A stretch of 64,000 bases of DNA from Glandiceps talaboti (taxonomy: Eukaryota > Hemichordata > Enteropneusta > Spengelidae), in assembly GCF_964340395.1 (NCBI RefSeq), contig NC_135553.1, positions 28,689,449 to 28,753,448 of the forward strand, in the 5' to 3' direction. Of this stretch, positions 22,711 through 34,452 are shown one piece after another. The position numbers and the translations under genes were made by a program. The notes under the pieces were generated by a model. That model ran no database searches, had not been told where the DNA came from, and saw nothing but the letters and a program-made list of their open reading frames with translations. Each line of letters opens with the position of its first letter. Within the stretch, counting starts at the first letter, position 1.

Positions 22711-23308
22711 TTATGATCTTGGATGAAAGGCTACTGTGAATCCGGTCAGTGTTTCCATGCTTTCATACGCAGCCGTTCCCGGTACACTTTCTGACAACGC
22801 TGTCATTTTTTCAGCAGGAGTTTCTACCGCTGACACAGTCAGTAATTTAGTATAATGATTAGCCGAGGCCTCACGTCTCCAGCCAACAAGATCCATAACC
22901 TGTTGGATGGTTGCACCAGTCAGGGACATAGTGATGGCGCACACACTTCTAATACTATATGGAGTTTCCCCTTCATCTATGCCCAATACCTGAAGGTATG
23001 ATTTCAGTCTCTGATAAATCGCTTGCGAAGAAAGTGGTTTGTTCTCTACTTCACCTGTAGGTGACGTTAGTCGGAACAGGAACCCTGTGTGTAAGTCGAT
23101 ACCCAGTTTTTCCCCAAGCTGAATGTATTGTTCCGTGTTAATCGGGCAAAGCCTTACATTCTGGCATCTTTTTACTGCGAACATATTAGTTCCTGCTCCT
23201 CTTAAAGTTTTCCCAAAGGTATGATTAAATAACATACCCGAGTTGTCTGGGAAGCGAAGAATTTTCTGTGTTGTAAGTTGCCCTTAAATCGCCTGCTCTG
23301 TCCCCCGA
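22711..23308 (-). pseudogene. Tyrosine recombinase domain of a YR-type mobile element
   Basis: The frame at 22711-23235 (174 codons) is the catalytic half of a phage-integrase-like tyrosine recombinase of the kind carried by DIRS/Crypton-type metazoan elements. Landmarks: LFNHTFGKTLRG; CPI with a following helix; GETPYSIRSVCAITMSLTGA carrying R96; MDLVGWR with W119 in the His/Trp position; and HY with the likely nucleophile Y128. The usual HxxR reads YSIR, so the first His is Tyr here. Homology continues upstream through QKILRFPDNSG and, after a 1-nt shift and stop near 23287, RAGDL, until it is cut by the G-run repeat at about 23310. The downstream end abuts the CT microsatellite. A broken fragment; the exact superfamily is uncertain. 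Confidence 0.75.
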
Positions 23309-23310
23309 GA

Positions 23311-23500
23311 AAAATAATAAGGGGTGGACCATTTGATATCCTGGGGGGGGGGGCTTGAAAGATTTCGGGGGAAAAAAAGATGCCACGTGGATTTGCTGGA
23401 AAAAAAATCCGGATATGAGTGGGTGATCGAAAAAAAAGATGGACCACTGCTGCTAGAAAAAAAATATCTTGGCAGGGAAATGATGCACAGGTTCGAGTAT
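23311..23500 (+). repeat. G-run element end interrupting the recombinase remnant
   Basis: Starts TAAGGGGTGGACCATTTGAT, followed by a run of about 11 G and then several A7-A8 runs in ATCC/GATC contexts. The arrangement (TAA or TTA, GGG, about 25 unique bases, long G run) parallels the ends at 33811, 34713, 38799 and 51578, though the unique bases differ. It lies where tyrosine recombinase homology stops. Confidence 0.45.
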
Positions 23501-23564
23501 ACTGTTCAACCTGCTCGTACCTCTCCAACCAGGACACTTGTCAAATCATGACAAGCAGTTTCGT

Positions 23565-24190
23565 TAGCCTGTGGTACATATATATATTTGTTCTTGTCTC
23601 TGTTTCTTTCATAAATGGTTTAAATATTACTTCATGTAAGGGTTCAAACATAACTATACATAAAATTATACATATAATACATGTATTACCTAGCTACCAC
23701 ACTAGTTACAGAACATGCCATGTAAGTGTTTGGCTGTTTCACAATCAGTGCTTCACTTATCTTGCACTTTGGGGCAAAAGTGAACTTGAAGGTTTTGTAA
23801 TGGTAATCTTCATACTATTGGATAGTTTATAAAAGAACTTAATCTAAATTGTTCTAGTCTCTTCAGTATGAATTTGTCAGAAGGGATGATATACTTCCTA
23901 TTTCAGACACTACATGTATCAACACCACAACTCAAATTCAAGTTTCTATTGTACACTAGGTATGACCTCCTAAAGTGCTCTCACACATCAGTAACTTTAC
24001 TATACATGCAATATCAATGCCCCTATACCAATGTTACAGGCCCACTTTTATAATTATAACATGGAAAACTTATTTAAAAAGGTTATATTTACTTTAGCTT
24101 TTCGATGCTTGGCAATATATATCTCAGAGGCTATGAAACCTAAAAATTGCCTAAATAGAAACAAAAAACTACAGATCTGGCAGTCAGTAC
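23565..24190 (+). repeat. Dispersed repeat R1, copy A
   Basis: About 620 bp shared with 51770-52380 (plus) and, for its first 400 bp or so, with about 33965-34375 (minus). Shared landmarks include ttacctagctaccacac, cttggctgtttcacaatca-like sequence, the block around gcaaaagtgaacttgaa, and ctatacatgcaatat. No protein is encoded consistently across copies, so this is a non-autonomous element body. Confidence 0.85.
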
Positions 24191-25488
24191 AGTACTACTG
24201 CGCTCATATCAGAAAAACTTGAAATCGATATTCTTTTCACTAAACTTTGCAACATTATTTTATGACAACTAAACTTCGCTCAGCTCATGTTCAACTTTTT
24301 CAAATGCACACCAATCTGTCTGAAAAATCGTAAGTAGAGACCAAAGGGGAAAATCTGAGTCATCGCTACCGCTACCGTAGCTGTCAATCAAATATTAGTG
24401 CCTAAATGCTTCGGGGAATACTGGACAATTGAGATCTTCGCTGGGCCGCAGTGCTAGTGCCAATTTAGTCATAAATAAAATAATATTGTCATACTTTTAT
24501 TCATACACATGGCAAGTACCAAGCTCCCAATTGTTACGACTTGAAGCTTGAATAGGAAATGTTATAATGATATGTTAATCATTTTACCAAAATTTGACAA
24601 AACCTTGAAAAAAAATAATATAGTGAAAAAATGTCCTTGTAGGAGTTAGTGCTAGATGGTGTAACATAAATTGCATAGCTGTTTCCATGGAAACGTATGG
24701 TAGACCTGAAAATTATGTTTTCGTTATATACACATACATCTCACAAATAACATTATAAATCTGTTGGGAGAAAACACAAGCAATCACACGTAAATTACAT
24801 GTAACGGACTCGGCCTTTTTAAGGGCCAGTAAGCATGTAAATGTTACCGACTTCCCTGATCAATTAACTGGAGTTCACCATGGGTGTGGCCCATGATCAA
24901 AATGAAGTGACGGAAAACAAATGTAAAATGCCTTGAAAATCGTGTTCGAACTAATAAAGATGCAAGTTATATGATCATGAGTAATTTTTTTTTGGAACGA
25001 TAATGCGTAGTCCGATTGTATGTCTTGCTTTCCACCAATGTACAGCTGTGTTAGAATAATATTCAAAGGGCAAACAAGTATTTAAGGGAAGTGAAAAATC
25101 CCAGGTCTAACATAAAAAAGACATCGTTTATAATCATTCACAAAACAACTTCAATTGTAAAACAGTGAGGGAAGAAAAAATTCCATGCTCTTAAATATAA
25201 CAAGCCATAAGTTGAAGACATAGTCCCCCCCCCCTCCAACTTGTGTTGTATTGTGTATCAAAAAATGATTAGCTTTGTGCCAGGTTTGGTTGAAATCGGT
25301 TGGTGCATGCCAGAGATATGAGGGGGCATGCACAGACGGAACCATTTGGGGGCTAAAAGACATACATATAGTTTACAACAGAGTAGTAGTAGAGAGGGGG
25401 TCGTTTGTATTTTGATACATAACATATAATAATATATACGAAAGTCGTCTGGGGCTTCCAACTTTCGACTTCCAACTTCGTGTGTATA
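24191..25488. other. Intergenic, no gene recognised
   Basis: Non-coding AT-rich sequence with a short poly-C run near 25226. Nothing recognisable. Confidence 0.4.
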
Positions 25489-25489
25489 T

Positions 25490-25770
25490 TCTACTTTATA
25501 CCAAATGGGCCAGGATGTTATGTTTTACTTTATACCAAATAGGACAAAGGATGGTATGTTTTACTGCATACCAAATGGGCCAGGATGTTAAGTCTTGGGC
25601 CAGGATGGTATATTTACTGTACACCAAATAAGCCAGGATGGTAAATCTTGATTTATAGCAAATGGGCCAGCATGGGAAGCTTTACTTTATACCAAATGGG
25701 CCAGGATGGTATGTTTTACTGTATACCACATGCATCAGGATGGGAAGTCTTGATTTATACCAAATGCCCG
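25490..25770. repeat. 34-36 bp tandem repeat, about 8 units
   Basis: Units contain tttataccaaatgggccagg. Anchor positions 25501, 25535, 25571, 25623, 25659, 25692, 25727 and 25760 give spacings of 33-36 bp, except one 52-bp gap with a partial unit duplication. The array ends in CCGT/CCAT repeats immediately before the LINE pseudogene. Confidence 0.85.
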
Positions 25771-25792
25771 TCCGTCCGTCCATCCATCATCC

Positions 25793-27960
25793 ATAATAAA
25801 ACAAGTCAGACAGTGGACCAATGATAACATTGAGGCGTTGAGGGGATGTTTTGAAATCACCGATTGGCAAGTTTTCTTTGATAGTTGTACGGATGGGGAA
25901 GAGCTGACCGATACTCTGACTTCGTATATTCAGTTTTGTGAGAACAATATTATAACATCGAAAGAAGTGCGTGTCTATCCGAACAACAAACCTTGGGTAA
26001 CAAAGGATCTCAAAACGTGCCTAAATGAGAAGAAATCTGCATTCTTACAACATGACACAAACAAAGTAAAACAGATGAACAGAGAGTTTCACAGTAAAGC
26101 TAAACTGGCCAAAAATCGCATTCAAAATCAAAGTCGAAGAGAAACTAAGTAATGGAAATGCCAGGGACGTACGCTTGGCAAGGTTTGAACACAATGATGG
26201 GAAGAAAGGAAAAACAACAACGTCCATTATCAGATGACCCAGTCAAGTTTGCCAACGATCTCAATCAGTTGTACGCACGTTTTGATGTTACAGACTTTAA
26301 CAGAGAATATGAACAGATATGTGAGCGTCTTACGCCGTCATCAATTTAGGTTAATAAATATGATGTAACCAAGTGTTTTCTCCGACTTAACCCACACAAA
26401 GGTCCAGGACCTGATGGAGTCGGGGGTAGGGTACTGAAACTGTGTGCTAAATAGCTTGCTCCAACATTCACACAACTATTTAAATTTCTGTTTAGCCTTA
26501 ACTACATATCTCGCTCATGGAGAACCTCGATCATTATACCATTCCCAAAAAAACCTGGAGCTAATGCTCTGAATGATTTTCGCCCCGTGGCACTGACTTC
26601 AATCATTGCAAAGTGTTTGGAACGACTGGTATGTAACCAATTGATTGGATCTGTTGCCAGTCACTTAGATCCACTACAGTTTGCCTACATGTCTGGTAGT
26701 GGGGTTGAGGATGCAACTTTGACACTGTTTAATTTGATAACAAGCCATTTAGACAATACTGGTTCGTATGTACGAGTTCTTTTTATGGATTTTTCATCAG
26801 CCTTTAATACTATCCAACCACACTTGTTGTTACAGCGACTACTAGATATGAATACTAGTCATAACATTGTAGTCTGGGTGAAAGAGTTTTTACACGACCG
26901 GCCAAAGCGGGTCAATGTAGAGGGAGGAATTTTATCAGAGGAGATCATCCTAAATACAGGGGTACCCCAGGGTTCTTTCGCCAGTTTTGTTTTCCATCTA
27001 TACAAACGAAATGTCATGCAAAAATTCAATATTAAGTTTGGTTAAATATGCAGACGACATGGCTCTTGTGGGTTGTCTTAAAGATGAGTTCACCCTATCA
27101 CAGTATTATGTTCAGATTGAGCGGCTTAGTGCTTGGTTCAAACAAAGTTTTCTCAAGCTCAATGGCGGAAAAACGAAAGAATTAGTGTGTGATAATAGAC
27201 AGGGGAGAGAAATGCCAGATGCAATCATCTTTGACAACGAAGTAGTTGAGATGGTGAGTTTCTTTAAATATTTTGGTACTGACATTGACAACAAGCTGTG
27301 TTTCAAGGAAAATACAGACTTGACTTACAAAAAATCACGACAGCGATTATGTTTGCTCAGGAAGCTGAAAAGTTTCAACGTTAGTCAATGTATATCTGAA
27401 AGGGTTTAAAGAAGCTTAATAGAAAGTGTGCTGAGCTTTAATATTGCCACATGGTATGGAAATCTGACCATGACAAGTAGAAATAAACTCAGCCGTATTA
27501 TTGATACAGCATCTAAACTCATAGGAATCGACAAATTCAATTGTCAGAATTATACCATAATTCCATTAAGAGGATAACACGTGGGACACTTAAAGACAAG
27601 ACACATCCCCTTAATCAATATTTTGAAAAACTCCCCTCTGGTCGCAGATTCCGCGTACCAAAAGCACGCAGGAACTTTTATAAACGTTCTTTTATTCCAT
27701 CGGCAATTTCAATTTTAAACTCCAGGGAACTTTGACTTCACGTTTATGTCGTCTTTATAGCTGTTATATCATCCAATTCCCATTTTAACTTGCTATTGAT
27801 CAGCACTGTCGCCGTAATTTTAGCCTGTCTTGTTGTTATGTATCTTCTTTGATAATGGTACGTTAATTTTTGAAAGCGATTTTTCATATATACACTGTGG
27901 ACAATAAAGTTATTTCTATTCTATTCTATTCTATTCTATTCTATTCTATATAATATTATC
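25793..27960 (+). pseudogene. LINE ORF2 pseudogene (post-endonuclease linker, RT, C-terminus)
   Basis: 5'-truncated non-LTR retrotransposon related to the L2/CR1-type LINEs common in fish and invertebrates. It starts in the linker after the missing endonuclease (LRGCFEITDW, NNKPWVTKDLK). The RT follows (GPGPDGV, IIIPFPKKPGA, FRPVALTSIIAKCLERLV, LFMDFSSAFNTI, NTGVPQGS, YADD at about 27050) and then a C-terminal LPSGRRFRVPKAR/SFIPSAISILNSREL block. Breaks: frameshift near 26150, TAG near 26350, TAG near 26453, a frameshift after GVPQGS near 26990, TAA near 27408 and a further shift before 27541. The 3' UTR ends in ACAATAAAGTTATTTCTATT plus an (ATTCT)n tail at about 27913-27955. Catalytic YADD is intact, but the copy cannot encode a full protein. 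Confidence 0.9.
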
Positions 27961-28017
27961 TAACTATCTATTTATCTATCTATCTCCCTATGTATCTATC
28001 TAGTAAGTATCCAACTA

Positions 28018-28036
28018 TATATCCAACTATATATCC

Positions 28037-28085
<49 letters not shown>
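28018..28085. repeat. (TATC)n microsatellite
   Basis: About 14 ATCT units follow degenerate CTAT repeats (27960-28017), just beyond the LINE tail. Confidence 0.9.
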
Positions 28086-28689
28086 GGTTTCATAAAACAG
28101 CCATATAGTTAGCCTACATACTTTGCAGGTAGATGGTTGCCTCACAGCCAAGTATCTAGGCTAACGATAGAGCTGTTTCACGAAAACAGTAGATCGCGAC
28201 ACATGAAATTATGTCGTCAGTTCCATTTGTCATCGTTATTTATATTTAGTGCCTTTTCTACTATATATTAACAGAGTTGCGGCGGTGTGCAGCAGTCCCC
28301 GTTTCAAACAGGATATGGTAAAGATTTATTAAACCACGGTATTGTTAATTCATGAATATTGTACGATCAGACGAAGGGTGCTTCATCCGGCCACAGTCAT
28401 GACTGCGGCGGGATGGCCACTTGATAAATGACTCTTCCCTAACTTTGACGGCCTATTTTCTTTACAATATTACCATATGTTTATGTCTTCCTGGACCTTG
28501 CATGCCTTGGATGTACAGTCGGGTTCCACCTTGGAAAAGATCTTCTGACATACAACTTTTCACAACCTCTCGCTTTAAAATCACTAGTTGCATATTTTAT
28601 TTGGACTCTTCTGACTATTCTGGGTAGGATGTATTTTAATACCAAAATCATTCATTTGATGATGATATATATATGAGAGACATATTTTT
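28086..28689. other. Intergenic, no gene recognised
   Basis: Non-coding; nothing recognised. Confidence 0.4.
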
Positions 28690-29310
28690 TTTACGAAATC
28701 ATGGCATTTGTAAGCGTAATTTATGTTTGCATGGAAACAGCTCTCCAATTTTAGACAATGTGTTACAACAGATATCATCAAGTTGTACATGCCAACAGCA
28801 AGGAAGTTTTTTCCTAATTTTTTAAAATTTTTAAATGCTTTAAGTGAAATGCACATACATGATTATTTTGGTCACCATGGCAACTTACGTTCATAAAATA
28901 CCACTTTTTTAGACTCAGCATAACAAACTACCCAATGTAGGGTGGTGAATATGCGAATAAAATATATTATTAAATTTATAATGTGATTTGTGAGATACAT
29001 ATGTATTTAACCAAAACAAGATTTTCAAGCCCCAAAAACAGGTCTCATGTTTCAGACAATTTTGTTGCAACAGATAGCACTAACTCATACATGCTAAAAA
29101 CAAGGAAGTTTTTGTACTAAATTTTATTTTTTACCCATGTTTTATGCCAAATTCGGAAAAATAAGTTGCATATTATGGTGATTTTGGTTACCATGGCAAC
29201 GGGTACGGCGTTCAGAAAATTACTCCTTTTCTGAGCTCAGTACAACAAACTACTCCATGAAGGGTGGTCAATATGGAAATAAACTCTATTATTATTAACA
29301 TTACTATTAT
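28690..29310. repeat. Two diverged direct copies of a ~290-bp repeat
   Basis: 28690-28985 and 29000-29310 align in the same orientation. Shared blocks: cagacaatgtgttacaacag versus cagacaattttgttgcaaca, caaggaagttttt, the block around ggtcaccatggcaac, and acaaactac followed by gggtggt...atatg and ataaa. Neither encodes a protein. Confidence 0.8.
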
Positions 29311-29329
29311 CATATAATATTATTTAATA

Positions 29330-29700
29330 ATTATTAACCAAACGATCGGCCACAGATGCAGTAAGCTTGTTACAAACAATTCTCTCCATACATTTACAAA
29401 GAATTGAAGATAGGGCAGGGCTATCAGACTCTAAAATAGTTCATTATCGTTGCACCTGGTTTCTTTGGGACAGGTATAATGTTCAATAATTTCCACACTT
29501 CGTGAATAAAACGTACATTGTATATTTAAAAACAATTGGAAAAGGCGAGTAAACAAGGGTCGTAACTGACACGCACATTCTTTCAAAATTCTACCCTTCA
29601 GACCATCAGGTCCTGAGGCATTATGGGGAATCGCACGAACATCAGACAAACGATGGTCGGTTATTGGATTTGTGCGACACTGTGCGATCGCCCCTAAGCT
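29330..29700 (-). pseudogene. LINE RT fragment, same group as 25.8-27.7 kb copy
   Basis: On the minus strand, ASGPDGLKGRILKECACQL and LFTRLFQLFLN (29431-29640) match RT blocks 0-2. In another frame at about 29338-29420, SILCKCMERIVCNKLTASV matches the next RT block (compare IIAKCLERLVCNQLIGSV in the copy at 26.6 kb). A frameshift or small deletion separates them, and both ends of the RT are missing. A decayed insertion fragment. Confidence 0.8.
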
Positions 29701-31950
29701 TTTATGACAAATGAAAGAGTGTAATAACGGCTACATCCTAAAGACATACATAATAAATAATTCCATAACCGAACACATTTTGTAGAATATTTACACATTC
29801 AATATAATTTTAATCAATGCTAGTAATAACTAATTACAGATAACTAAATTTGTATAATTGCAAAATTATACGAAAAATCATTTCACAGAATAATACACCT
29901 CAAACACAGAGATTGAAAAAATAGAAGAGCTTTAGAAATCTGGCTTGTTCTATTGAGTCTCAACAATATTTAAGGAATATATAAATCAAGCAATTTAGAT
30001 ATATTTGCACACTCACAAGTGGAAATCATTCTAGTTGGTTGGCTTGATATAATGTACGCGTGGGCTATCTAGACTAGGCGTATGATAAGGCATAATTTTT
30101 TTTTCATGATAATGTGTGTCTAGTTCAGGTTTTCCATTGTTTACCAAATGGTATGTGTGTTGTTTATTTCTTCCTATCATATGTACAGCCATTACAGATT
30201 GGATGAATTGTCTTTTTAAGTTGATGTCAGTTTCCGCATCCACTAATTCTTGCGAGACTTCACGATTTTCGCGATTTCATTATTATTTTTCTCGAATACG
30301 TAAAAAAAGTTTAGGGTCGACGTGAAAAACTAGGTGGGGTAACCGGAACCAAACAACTTTTTTTTATTTGGCCTAAGGGAGTGCCATTGTCCCATATAAA
30401 TGTGCCGGCCAAGGAAAGATGTACTGTTGCACGGCAAGATGGATGACAAGTGAAGTGCCTCGTCTTGTCTGTCATTATATCATTGAATAATAACTGTCTA
30501 TACAAATAAATGTCTCATTATTACAATGGTGTGTAAAAAAAAAAAAAAAAAAGCAAACAAACAATGACACCTGTTTGCGGCTGTAATAAATATTTCACTT
30601 TTATATTTATGTTATTGCTATCATATGGTTTAGAATATCTAAAAAATAAAATCACAAGGGAAGTATTAAATATAAACATTTCTACTGGCAATTAAGTCTG
30701 CCTCAGGACGGTACATGGTAGGATACAATTTTGATGTCAATATTCATGTTGGCAAGCATAACAATAATCATTACCATTTAAAAAATTAGTCAATTTTATC
30801 AGAAGCAGTGTGTGTGTCTGTGTGTCACACTTGTATGCTAATTTTGATACTGCACTATGGGAAGGTAAGGTCAACACTCTAGTCATGCTGACTTAATACG
30901 CATATGAATGTATCATATTGGTATGATTGATACTAATGAAGTCTTTGACGTCTACAGTGTATATATGACTTCATTGGTAATAGAAATGTGTTACGGTTAC
31001 AATAACTCGTTTTCATTTGTAATAACGGCATGTCTGAAGTGTTGTTCTTATCTGCCAAATCTGTAGTATTAGAAAGGAAAATGTGTGCTTCGGCCAAGTC
31101 TAACGATATTGACTGTCGACTTGTCCGATGTCAAATAAAGAATGAGTAGAATGCTTACTAATAACTACCAGGGCCTACACAGTCAAGAAAAAGGACCCCA
31201 GGGTGCCGCTCATAATAATAACATGTAAGTATCCTTGTTACGTGTATGCAAACTATGTAAAGTCATCTGAAATTCACTTGACAATGTGAGACTGAGCAAG
31301 CGACATTCGTCCGCTTGCTTTCAAAACTCCGATTTTAAAATACGTGAAAAGTCGTTCGTTGAGAGATTTAAACGTGTAGCTGTTGAAAAATTCATAACAA
31401 GATTAAAATCAAACTGTCAAAGAATGTTTTAGGATTCAGGGTTTGTTAAGTCATATTTTAGTTTTCGCAATTTATATAAAAATGGCTACCACCTGCTTAT
31501 TTCATTTCGGGTCACAAGACAGAGGTCATTGACCTGCAGTTAATAGAAATAATCATGACTGTTTAATTTCATTTCGTATATGGACGCATTCATATTTTTG
31601 GGGGTAAACAACTTGTCATTTCTATTTGGCCCTTTAAGTTCAAAATAACTAGACTTAGGTCTGGAGTTGAAAATCATCCGTCGATTTGGTAAGTTTCCGA
31701 AGAGACATCTCAATCGTTCAAAATATATTCATTAAATTCCACGATATATGTTATAAACCTTCACACAAAATAACTTGATTTCATTTGCAAGGATGTACAA
31801 ATGACATATCTATATTTTTACCCATATAACAGTATTTTACCAACAAAGAAACAAACATATTATGTGACTTGATAATAGCAGTGTGAGTGGTCATATTTCA
31901 TTCTGCCAGAACATAGTAGTACAGTTGAGAATCAAACTCCAGAACATATA
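29701..31950. other. Intergenic 3' of the minus-strand ORF
   Basis: No domain-bearing ORF. A poly-A run lies at about 30535-30552. The region downstream (lower coordinates) of the ORF ending at 31951 contains several AATAAA-like words, but no clear gene end was fixed. Confidence 0.4.
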
Positions 31951-32733
31951 CTATTGTTCAACTTCTACTTCTTCTGCTGTTTCTTTCTGAAGGGACTTTC
32001 CGATAAAGGTTTTCAAAGCCACATTGGGTCGGTGCACATGTATTGGAGCAAGCGTCGTTTCCAGCCGGACGAATCGTTGGTCATGAACGGCTCTAAATTG
32101 TAAGGCTGGTGACGGCTGTTGTTTTGGCGGAACAGGTTTGGTAAAATGGGCGGCTTTTGTAGTTTCGATCATGGGTAAAGTCATCCGTTTGTCGTCGTCC
32201 GATTTATGGTCTTTCTGACTTTGTATAGAGGAGGGTCTAGGCTCTGTTTTGTACAAGGGGAGACTCCCTTGGCGACTAGAAGAAAGTTCGACGTTCGATG
32301 GAGCCCGGTAATCATCATCACTCTCGGTGGAGCTCCTCCGACGTAGCAGTCGCTTTGATGGATAATGTTCTTCAATAAGAGATCTATAGGCGTGAACTTT
32401 GTCGCCAAGTTTTGTCGATTTGTTTTGCACAGAAATATCCACACATTTCAAAAGATCTTTCATAACGCTGGTCTTTCTTTGTTGTCTGTCGATGAAGGCT
32501 TTACGCTGCCATTGAACTTGGACGATGAATTTATACCGTTCCTTTGATAAATCATAAAGTTTAGATTCTAGCATTCTCTGTTCTGTGATATTGTCTTTTA
32601 GCTGAGCACCAATTATCAAAGTTGGGCCTTCTTCGTTTCCACTTTTGTTGGCCCACTCTTTGATGTCTTTCATCACTGTCGATTTACTCGTTATAAAACG
32701 AGAGGGCGCACTGGACGGTTTCTGTGAGGCCAT
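31951..32733 (-). CDS. Uncharacterised 260-residue protein, likely host gene
   Basis: An uninterrupted frame begins with ATG at 32733 and ends at TAA. The N-terminal half (about 20-130) is charged and predicted helical (AQLKDNITEQRMLESKLYDL, KERYKFIVQVQWQRKAFIDR), suggesting a helical or coiled-coil segment. Residues 130-210 are Ser/Arg/Asp-rich and probably disordered (LLRRRSSTESDDD). The tail is acidic (EEVEVEQ). There is no signal peptide or transmembrane stretch. Composition and codon use look coding, unlike the neighbouring frames. I do not recognise the family. It may be intronless or one large exon; the 5' context has a spliced-looking short ORF at 32814-32903 and an AATAAA word at 32754-32759. 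Any function is unknown. Confidence 0.6.
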   Translation of the reverse strand: MASQKPSSAPSRFITSKSTVMKDIKEWANKSGNEEGPTLIIGAQLKDNITEQRMLESKLYDLSKERYKFIVQVQWQRKAFIDRQQRKTSVMKDLLKCVDISVQNKSTKLGDKVHAYRSLIEEHYPSKRLLRRRSSTESDDDYRAPSNVELSSSRQGSLPLYKTEPRPSSIQSQKDHKSDDDKRMTLPMIETTKAAHFTKPVPPKQQPSPALQFRAVHDQRFVRLETTLAPIHVHRPNVALKTFIGKSLQKETAEEVEVEQ

Positions 32734-32753
32734 CGTCTCTATGTTAATCAGTC

Positions 32754-32759
32754 TTTATT
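32754..32759 (-). promoter_or_regulatory. AATAAA polyadenylation word (minus strand)
   Basis: Lies between the short exon-like ORF and the 260-codon ORF. If used, it would make the two separate transcripts. Confidence 0.3.
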
Positions 32760-32813
32760 ATGAACATAATCTTGAGAAGTTGGCAACAAGTTTATCTACG
32801 GCGACAGTGTGTT

Positions 32814-32903
32814 TTACATTCTATCTCGTTCACCGCTCCATGTTTCTGTGTTGGTAGAAACTGGGTCATCAATGTCACTATCGACCTTTTTACTCACTGA
32901 CAT
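32814..32903 (-). CDS. Short exon-like ORF with strong splice acceptor
   Basis: On the minus strand a long pyrimidine tract ends in CAG directly before an ATG (32903), followed by 29 codons (MSVSKKVDSDIDD...RDRM) and TAA. This could be the last coding exon of an upstream gene, since an AATAAA word follows at 32754-32759, or an upstream ORF in the 5' exon of the 260-codon ORF that starts 80 bp later. A possible donor (CAG then GTAAAC) lies near 33056. Splicing this piece in frame to the 260-codon ORF did not work with any obvious donor-acceptor pair. Confidence 0.35.
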   Translation of the reverse strand: MSVSKKVDSDIDDPVSTNTETWSGERDRM

Positions 32904-33807
32904 CTGAAAAAAAAAGAAGAGGAATGAAAAAAATAATCCACGAATATCATTCATTTCTGGAATAAGCTTATAACCGAATATAAACTTACAAGTTGTAATT
33001 GGATGCAATTTCTAACCAGGTAGGCGATAATCTTGAAAAATCTCCATTGAAGTTTACCTGGTGGTCTCAGACTTTACACGGCCACTATCCTAATACTGTA
33101 ACAATAAATCTACCGTGACTCCGCAAACGTGGACATATTCACACTAAAGATTCGGACACGTTGACCACTCCAGTTTGACATCCGGCACTTTGTGATACAA
33201 AAATTAGCAAAGTCATACCTACATGAAGAGAATCTCTGAATATATAGGCCAAGAATAATAACCCTGCTCTCACAATACACATTTCCTACAAATGGTAGTT
33301 AACTACTTACAAGGTGTTGTTACACTCAATGAACATTATTCATTAATGCAGCTGTGTGCGAACAAGAAAGTGCCGCGATTGATTTTTACTATCGCCATAG
33401 CAATGGATCGTTAGATTGATTCGTTTTATTTAAAAAACATTCTTAGAAACACCTTCCTCAACCTTGAAACTATCTGTATTAGGTGTAGATCACTAAATAA
33501 ATATCGACATTGAGGGTTTGTAAAAGAAGAGGAATTGGAGGAAATTACTATAATACGAAGATCGCAAAACGATGGGTCCGAGTTTCATTTCCGTCTTGTT
33601 CTTTGCAAGACACATGCACTTTTATCGTCAAAATAAGACTGACTCTACTAACTGTGCACTGTTTTATATATGGATTATTTATAAGTACCTGCTGTCTTCT
33701 TAATTGAGTATTGTTGACTTAGGAATCCTAGACAAGGCATATTAGGTTGAGTCGTTCGATTCATGGATTTAAGATTTCGAAATAAAACTTTTAAATTTAT
33801 GGAAACG
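32904..33807. other. Intergenic or intronic, no gene recognised
   Basis: Upstream of the minus-strand exon-like ORF. It holds the pyrimidine tract and a possible donor near 33056. The rest is unrecognised. Confidence 0.4.
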
Positions 33808-33810
33808 TTA

Positions 33811-34452
33811 GGGACCGGTCAGTTTCTCCAGCCTGTGTGTGTGTGTGTGTGTGTGGGGGGGGGGGTCCGGTGGATTTGTCCATCGGGCCGGCAAAAAGTC
33901 ACTGAACCCCCCCCCCCCCCCCATCTGTAAAATCGAAAACAGTGTAAGGTCTATGGTAGAGTAAAGTCACTTTAGGTGGTCGTACGTAGTGTATAATAGA
34001 AACTGGAATATGGTGAGATGTGGTGATTTGTAGTGTCCATAACATGTTGTATCCAAAATAGAAAGTGTATTAATCAAGTTCAAACTGATCCGAGTAGAAC
34101 AATTTAGATTGACCTCTTTTATTATTTATCTATGAAGATTACCATTACGAAACCTTTGAGTTCACTTTTGCCCCAAAGTGCAATATAAGTGACGCATTGA
34201 TTGTGAAACAGCCAAGCATTTACATGACATGTTCTGTAACTAGTGTTGTAGCTAAGTAATACATGTATATGTGTATGTATAGTTACGTTTGAACTCTTAC
34301 GTGAAGTAATATTAAAGAATTGATGTAAGAAACAGCTACAAGAACAAATATTTACATGTACCACATTTCAGACAAGGCTATATGCCATTGTGGAAAAGGA
34401 TTTTTTTTTCCTCCACTATAATCTAAAACACAATGACCCCCCCCCCCCCCCA
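33811..34452 (-). mobile_element. Dispersed repeat R1, copy B, with TTA-flanked G-run end
   Basis: The left edge is TTA (33808-33810), then GGGACCGGTCAGTTTCTCCA, GT repeats and a G run. This matches the end at 51578 (GGGATCGGCCAGTTCCTTCG). Relative to the shared body, however, that end is on the opposite side: the body here (about 33965-34375) is minus-strand, whereas in copy C it is plus-strand with the same end on its left. This suggests inverted termini. The right edge fades into a C14 run at about 34438-34452. Confidence 0.65.

Noticed and set aside
22453-22726. Ser-Leu and His-Thr repeat proteins on the plus strand
   Set aside because: Translation of CA and CT microsatellites.
23202-23537. 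111-codon minus-strand ORF with Phe/Pro-rich sequence
   Set aside because: It is the translation of a G-run repeat bridging into the recombinase pseudogene in a different frame.
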